From the NCBI GenBank assembly GCA_945888565.1, contig CAMDAL010000131.1, positions 1-10,171 of the forward strand: a DNA stretch of 10,171 nucleotides. Direction: 5' to 3'. The position numbers and the translations under genes were made by a program. Source of the DNA: Devosia equisanguinis. GTDB lineage: Bacteria > Pseudomonadota > Alphaproteobacteria > Rhizobiales > Devosiaceae. Numbering within the stretch: position 1 is the stretch's first letter; every line of letters starts with the position of its first letter. Below the pieces are notes generated by a model, which searched no databases, had not been told where the DNA came from, and worked only from the letters and a program-made list of their open reading frames with translations. This document shows, piece by piece, positions 7,501 through 10,171 of the stretch.

Positions 7501-8001
7501 GTAGCCGATCTCGGCGGCCATGCGACGCACTTCGTCCATATCGTCGGGCAGCGCGTCGGTGGCGGGCACCACCGGCACTTTCGACGCGACCGCCATGTTG
7601 CGCGCCGCGACCTTGTTGCCGAGGTCGCGCATGGTCTGTGCCCGCGGGCCGATGAAGATGATGCCGGCATCCTCGCAGGCGTCGGCGAACTCCGGCGATT
7701 CCGACAGCAGGCCATAGCCCGGATGGATCGCGTCGGCGCCGGAGATCCGGGCGATGCGGATATACTCGTCGATCTGCAGGTAGGCCTCGACCGGCCCCTT
7801 GCCCTTGCCGATCAGGTAGGCCTCGTCGGCCTTGAAGCGGTGCAGCGCCAGCTTGTCCTCTTCGGCATAGCAGGCGACGGTCTTGATGTTGAGTTCGTTC
7901 GCCGCGCGAAACACACGAATGGCGATCTCGCTGCGATTTGCGACGAGGATTTTCTTGATCTGCATCGATTTAACCCGAACATGAGGGGGCAAGGCGCTCA
8001 T
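4525..8001 (-). CDS. pyc: Pyruvate carboxylase
   Basis: This single-chain biotin enzyme makes oxaloacetate from pyruvate, bicarbonate and ATP in the cytoplasm, refilling the TCA cycle. At 1158 residues it is full length. The biotin carboxylase domain is about 15-465, with the Gly-rich ATP loop SWGGGGRGMR (174-183) and EVNPRIQVEHTVTE (303-316). The carboxyltransferase domain is about 545-1010, with metal ligands D550 in FTDTTMRD, K724 (the carbamylated lysine of GLKDMAG), and H753 and H755 in HLHTHDT. The allosteric/linker region lies between and around these. The C-terminal biotin carrier domain has its biotinylated lysine at K1124 in EAMKMET. ATG 8001 gives a 12-residue extension lacking family similarity. 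ATG 7965 (MQIKKILVANRSEIA) matches the usual start and would give 1146 residues. Neither has a strong Shine-Dalgarno. The stop codon overlaps the start of the broken small gene downstream (TAATG). Confidence 0.97.
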   Translation of the reverse strand: MSALPPHVRVKSMQIKKILVANRSEIAIRVFRAANELNIKTVACYAEEDKLALHRFKADEAYLIGKGKGPVEAYLQIDEYIRIARISGADAIHPGYGLLSESPEFADACEDAGIIFIGPRAQTMRDLGNKVAARNMAVASKVPVVPATDALPDDMDEVRRMAAEIGYPLMLKASWGGGGRGMRRIMDESTLVHEVSEGKREAKAAFGKDEMYLEKLIERARHVEVQLIGDDHGNLVHLFERDCSVQRRNQKVVERAPAPYMSQEVRDDLTSSAIRLGNAANYRGAGTVEFLLDADTDKFYFIEVNPRIQVEHTVTEVVTGIDIVKAQIKLLQGAVIGTPESGVPLQEDIRLNGHAIQCRVTTEDPEQNFIPDYGRITAYREATGFGVRLDGGTAYAGAIVTRYYDPLLEKITCWAPGPEEAIARMHRALREFRIRGVSTNLAFLENIITHPDFVENRYTTRFIDTTPALFDFKQRQDRATKLLTYIADVTVNGHPEVRDRPRPPAEAAEPQVPEYEPLIVVEGSRQVLDRDGPKGLARWMKNQSQVLFTDTTMRDAHQSLLATRMRSFDITRIAQAYSRGLPNLFSLECWGGATFDVAMRFLNEDPWERLSAVREGAPNILTQMLLRGSNGVGYTNYPDNVVKYFVKQAAAGGVDVFRIFDCLNWVENMRVSIDAVAEADKVAEGAICYTGDMLDPDRAKYDLKYYVALAKELEAAGAHVLGLKDMAGLLKPAAAKKLIEVLKQEVSLPIHLHTHDTSGAAAATIMAAVDAGVDAVDAAMDALSGTTSQPTLGSIVAALKDGPRDPQLDGKVIREISFYWEAVRTQYRAFESDLKGGASEVYLHEMPGGQFTNLKEQARSLGLESRWHQVAQTYADVNQMFGDIVKVTPSSKVVGDMALAMVSAGLTRADVEDPGRDIAFPDSVVGFFAGDLGQPPGGFPEALQKKVLKGRTPLTERPGSYLKPIDLEAERAKVAKDTGETIDDKRLASALMYPKVFADFVKTQDKYGPTAVLPTPIYFYGLKEGEEVFLDLEKGKTLVLTYQGRTETNEKGEVRVFFDLNGQPRTITVPDRLKVGEIKVRAKAALGDPKQVGAPMPGVISGLGVKVGDKVFAGDVLLSIEAMKMETAIHAEFDGTVAEVTVKPGDQIDAKDLLVRFE

Positions 8002-8032
8002 CGCGCCGGCAGGCGAGTTGGTCGGCCAGCGG

Positions 8033-8038
8033 TGTCAA
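8033..8038 (-). promoter_or_regulatory. Isolated -35-like box upstream of pyc
   Basis: A perfect TTGACA on the minus strand lies in the gap between the phosphatase-like gene and pyc. No recognisable -10 follows at 16-19 bp, where the sequence is CG-rich. It may be part of a pyc promoter with a poor -10, or chance. Confidence 0.25.
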
Positions 8039-8048
8039 ACCCGCGGCC

Positions 8049-8065
8049 AGGGGCTAAATGCCCCT
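8049..8065 (-). terminator. Hairpin between the DUF442 gene and pyc
   Basis: AGGGGC (8049-8054) and GCCCCT (8060-8065) form a perfect 6-bp stem with a 5-nt loop, lying directly against the stop codon of the DUF442 gene. In the minus-strand transcript it is not followed by a U tract; TTATTTC follows only on the plus strand. It may attenuate read-through into pyc or only mark the mRNA end. Confidence 0.35.
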
Positions 8066-8481
8066 TATTTCTGGCTCAGATGCCCCGCGAGGTGGGACAT
8101 GTCATAGCCCGCGTTCGCCGCCGCCGAGATAATCTCGTCGGCAGGTGCCTCGCCGGCCTGGCTGAGCGCCCACAGCGTGGTGGAGCGCGTTCCGGAACGG
8201 CAATAGGCAAAGACCGGGCCGTTGCTCCCCTCGAGCACTTCCCTGGTCTTCTCGACCATGTCGGGGGAAACCCCTTCACGGCCCAGCGGGATGTAGTGAT
8301 AGGCAAGACCTGCATCATGCGCGGCCTGTTCGATCACCGCGCTGGGGGCCTGGTCCGGGGATTCCCCGTCCGGCCGGTTGTTGATGATTGCGACGAAGCC
8401 CTGCGCCTTGATGGCAGCGACATCCTCGGGGTTGATCTGCGGGGACACGCTTACGTGGCCGTTGATCCGCTTCACGTCCAA
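8065..8481 (-). CDS. DUF442 / TIGR01244 family phosphatase-like protein
   Basis: The 138-residue protein has a protein-tyrosine-phosphatase-like fold signature. AYCRSGTRS (92-100) holds the CX5R loop with C94 and R99, and NNRPDGE (34-40) supplies a candidate acid, D38. This matches TIGR01244 / DUF442, the domain also fused to metallo-beta-lactamase-like sulfur dioxygenases in Blh proteins. It could be a phosphatase or a sulfurtransferase-like enzyme; which one is not settled by sequence. It is cytoplasmic, with no signal peptide. The start is a TTG at 8481-8479 supported by a GGTGGAG-type ribosome site 8 nt upstream. The next in-frame choice, GTG at 8475, is too far from that site. It has its own promoter candidate and lies 63 bp before the annotated pyc ATG on the same strand, so partial co-transcription is possible. 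Confidence 0.88.
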   Translation of the reverse strand: MDVKRINGHVSVSPQINPEDVAAIKAQGFVAIINNRPDGESPDQAPSAVIEQAAHDAGLAYHYIPLGREGVSPDMVEKTREVLEGSNGPVFAYCRSGTRSTTLWALSQAGEAPADEIISAAANAGYDMSHLAGHLSQK

Positions 8482-8489
8482 ATCCGATA

Positions 8490-8497
8490 CTCCACCC
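8490..8497 (-). promoter_or_regulatory. Shine-Dalgarno supporting a TTG start
   Basis: On the minus strand GGGTGGAG ends 8 nt before the TTG at 8481. No ATG is available near the N terminus of the conserved domain, so this site decides the start of the DUF442 gene. Confidence 0.6.
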
Positions 8498-8519
8498 GTC
8501 CCGAGACTTCCCGAGGGTA

Positions 8520-8549
8520 GTTATAGCCAGCGCTTCGCACCCCGCGCAA
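8520..8549 (-). promoter_or_regulatory. Candidate promoter of the DUF442 gene
   Basis: On the minus strand TTGCGC (8549-8544), an 18-bp spacer and TATAAC (8525-8520) form a good sigma-70-type promoter. Predicted initiation at about 8513 leaves a leader of some 32 nt with the ribosome site inside it. Confidence 0.55.
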
Positions 8550-8590
8550 GGCAGCGCAGCCCCGGCGATCGGCTTAAGCGAAAGGTCGGG

Positions 8591-8974
8591 TCAGGCGGCC
8601 GACGCCAGGGCTTTCCGCGCGAAGGCGGAAATCGGCTCGGGTCGGGCCAACAGGTAGCCCTGCAGGGCCGTTACCCCGGCGCGCTGCAGGAACAGCATTT
8701 GTTCGGCTGTCTCCACGCCCTCGGCAACCACCTCGACACCCAGCGAGTGCGCGATCTTGCAGATGGCCGTGACGATCAGCCCATCGATGCGGCTCGCCGC
8801 GAGGTTGGCCACGTAGGAACGGTCCATCTTGATGATATCGAACGGGAACCCGCGCAGGTATTCGAGGCTGGTAAAGCCGGCGCCGAAATCGTCGATCGCG
8901 ACGCGAACGCCCAGCGCCTGCAGTGCCGCGATGTTATCCAGTTCCACGCTCGAACCCTGGAGCGGCAGCGACAC
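8591..8974 (-). pseudogene. C-terminal half of an EAL (c-di-GMP phosphodiesterase) domain
   Basis: The 127-codon frame from GTG 8974 to TGA 8593-8591 matches the second half of an EAL domain. It contains VAIDDFGAGFTSLEYL (25-40, the DDFG metal motif), IIKMDRSYV (47-55, the catalytic-region Lys), AEGVET (84-89) and LQGYLLARP (104-112). An intact EAL domain needs about 240 residues. The EAL signature itself, the conserved Asn and the first metal-binding Glu are all missing, so it should not hydrolyse c-di-GMP. Upstream in the same frame there is no EAL similarity, only out-of-frame sequence of the solute-binding gene, whose stop is 2 nt before the GTG. No ribosome site is seen. It is probably a remnant of a deleted or rearranged GGDEF-EAL or EAL gene. 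Translation by coupling to the upstream gene cannot be excluded. After it, 8494-8590 contains only the DUF442 promoter region and a GCTTAAGC palindrome. Confidence 0.75.
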
Positions 8975-8976
8975 GA

Positions 8977-10014
8977 TCAGGGTGTTGCCGGCAGCCCGAC
9001 CCAGGGGCGCCAGACCTCGCTACGCTCGGCGATGAAGCGGTCGGCGACGGTTTCTACCGTGGCGCCGGGCTCGCCCAGTTGCTGCAGCACGAGGTTCATT
9101 TCGGCAAACGGCATATGGGCGCGGCTGAAATAGGCGGCAACCTGCGGGGCATCGAGATAGACCCACTCGGCGACGGCGGTGACCACCGGGTCAGGGGCGA
9201 AGCTGGTGGGGGCGGGCGACGCGCAGGCGGCGCGGCCCAGGCACTGGAAGGCGTCGCGGTTGTAGGCAGCCATCGTCACCGGACGGAAGCCGAACTGGCT
9301 GAGGATGGCATTGGGCTGCCAGTAGTAGAACAGGATCGGCTGCTGGCGGCCGACCGCCTCGGCGATCAGCGTATCCATCTCGAACCGGTTGGCCGGCTCG
9401 ACGATCTCGAAACTCTGGTGGAGCCCGTAGGCGCGCAGCATGTTGCGGTTGACGATCGCACAGCCCCAGTCGACCGGGCAGGAGATGAACTTGCCACGCG
9501 CCGTGCCCGGCACCTCGGCGAAGTCGGCGGCGCGCGCCTTGAGGCCGTCGATGGTTGTGACTTCGGGCCACTGCTCGGCGGCGTAGTCGGGGACGAACCA
9601 GCCCTCGAACACCGGATCGGCATAGGACACGCCGGCCTGCCGTACCTTCTGGCCCTGCATGGCAGCGTTCCAGATGTCGGCGATCCGCGCGATCCACATC
9701 TCGGGCGCCACGGCAGGCTGGCCGGAGGCGCCCATCGACGAGCCGGTGGCGGCGAGGTCGCCCTCGTTCAGCATGACGTTGCATTGGTAGTACCCCGTCA
9801 GCAGCCGCGAATGCACTTCGGCGAGGATGGCGGCCGATGGCCAGGCCATGCGGGCGATGGTCAGGGGCTGGGTGCCGCAGGGAGGGGGCGGCGCGGGCTC
9901 GGCAGGAGCCTCGCCGGCTGGAGTCGTCTCGAGCGTGACGATGGACTCCTGTGCCAGCGACGGGCTCGCCGCAAACCAGACGACCAGCAGGAACAGCGAA
10001 ACAAGAATACGCAT
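8977..10014 (-). CDS. OpuAC-type glycine betaine/choline-family substrate-binding protein
   Basis: From ATG 10014 the protein has 345 residues. It begins with a signal peptide (MRILVSLFLLVVWFAASPSLAQ, cleavage likely after residue 21), then a Pro/Ala-rich linker (32-45, ending APPPP), then a periplasmic ligand-binding domain. ARMAWPSAAILAE (54-66), GSSMGASGQP (91-100), EGWFVPDY (137-144), SCPVDWGCAIVNRNMLRAYG (178-197) and ILFYYWQPNAIL (227-238) fit the OpuAC/ProX-like family, which binds quaternary amines through aromatic residues. It would deliver a betaine- or choline-like solute to an ABC importer. The ATPase and permease genes are not in this window, so the substrate is inferred from family only. 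Six Cys residues (46, 78, 179, 185, 258, 264) could form disulphides in the periplasm. A longer frame to 10155 lacks family similarity, so ATG 10014 is chosen. Its ribosome site is weak. Confidence 0.87.
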   Translation of the reverse strand: MRILVSLFLLVVWFAASPSLAQESIVTLETTPAGEAPAEPAPPPPCGTQPLTIARMAWPSAAILAEVHSRLLTGYYQCNVMLNEGDLAATGSSMGASGQPAVAPEMWIARIADIWNAAMQGQKVRQAGVSYADPVFEGWFVPDYAAEQWPEVTTIDGLKARAADFAEVPGTARGKFISCPVDWGCAIVNRNMLRAYGLHQSFEIVEPANRFEMDTLIAEAVGRQQPILFYYWQPNAILSQFGFRPVTMAAYNRDAFQCLGRAACASPAPTSFAPDPVVTAVAEWVYLDAPQVAAYFSRAHMPFAEMNLVLQQLGEPGATVETVADRFIAERSEVWRPWVGLPATP

Positions 10015-10048
10015 CCGGGACCCGCCAATGCTGCAAGACGCGGGCGAA

Positions 10049-10076
10049 CTTATAGGGGAGGCCGGCGCAAACACAA
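10049..10076 (-). promoter_or_regulatory. Candidate promoter of the solute-binding protein gene
   Basis: On the minus strand TTGTGT (10076-10071), a 16-bp spacer and TATAAG (10054-10049, preceded by C as in the alphaproteobacterial CTATA form) fit a sigma-70-type promoter. Initiation at about 10042 would leave a leader of some 28 nt before ATG 10014. The rest of the sequence to the window end shows no gene. Confidence 0.45.
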
Positions 10077-10171
10077 TGTCGGCGGCCTTTACCAACTGAT
10101 CAAAACCGGATGACTCCCTTGTCCGAACTATGCAATATCGCCGCCAGCGGGGCATGGGTTATGCCCCCATT

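Noticed and set aside
7066..8520. A 484-codon open frame on the plus strand opposite pyc and the DUF442 gene
   Set aside because: It is antisense to well-identified protein domains, has Arg/His/Val-rich composition without any recognisable motif, and reflects the GC-rich codon bias of the real genes.
8572..8579. GCTTAAGC palindrome after the EAL remnant, considered as a terminator or operator
   Set aside because: It is only 8 bp with no loop and no T tract, and is expected by chance at this scale.
8923..10113. A 396-codon open frame on the plus strand opposite the solute-binding gene
   Set aside because: Same reasoning: low-complexity Gly/Arg-rich translation, antisense to an OpuAC-family gene with clear motifs and a signal peptide.
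10015..10155. N-terminal extension of the solute-binding protein to 10155
   Set aside because: It would bury the signal peptide behind 47 unrelated residues and overlaps the likely promoter.

Overview
The window looks like chromosomal DNA of a GC-rich alphaproteobacterium, most likely Hyphomicrobiales (a Devosia-type relative would fit, but this cannot be proven here). The reasons are strong third-position GC, an alphaproteobacterial-type IspG and single-chain pyruvate carboxylase, a TIGR01244/DUF442 phosphatase-like gene, and Rhizobiales-style promoter boxes (TTGCGC or TTGACA with CTATA-like -10s). It is mostly housekeeping and periplasmic functions. There are no IS elements, phage genes, CRISPR arrays, tRNAs or rRNAs.

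Layout from left to right: (1) the 3' part of a multi-pass membrane protein (+). (2) A small DIPP-like NUDIX hydrolase (+), possibly leaderless. (3) ispG (-), convergent with the NUDIX gene and only 9 bp from it; IspG carries out the penultimate step of the MEP isoprenoid pathway. (4) A divergent + strand unit: a 69-residue DUF4287 protein, overlapping by 4 nt a secreted GH43 arabinanase-like glycosidase, then a DUF1232 small membrane protein. (5) On the - strand, a large anaplerotic pyruvate carboxylase gene (pyc), followed with a TAATG junction by a small gene of a DUF7674-like family whose frame is broken by two in-frame stops. (6) Upstream of pyc, a DUF442 phosphatase-like gene with a TTG start and a good promoter. 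(7) A half EAL domain (c-di-GMP phosphodiesterase remnant) starting 2 nt after the stop of (8) an OpuAC-type betaine/choline substrate-binding protein (-).

Two decayed genes are the most notable content. The small gene behind pyc reads through as one continuous protein of about 122 codons apart from a TAA and a TGA, each one base from a plausible sense codon. The EAL fragment keeps only the C-terminal half of its domain and abuts the solute-binding gene, which suggests a deletion or rearrangement junction. I did not find a convincing new multi-gene system. The DUF4287-arabinanase-DUF1232 unit is the only coupling of unrelated families that looks unusual.
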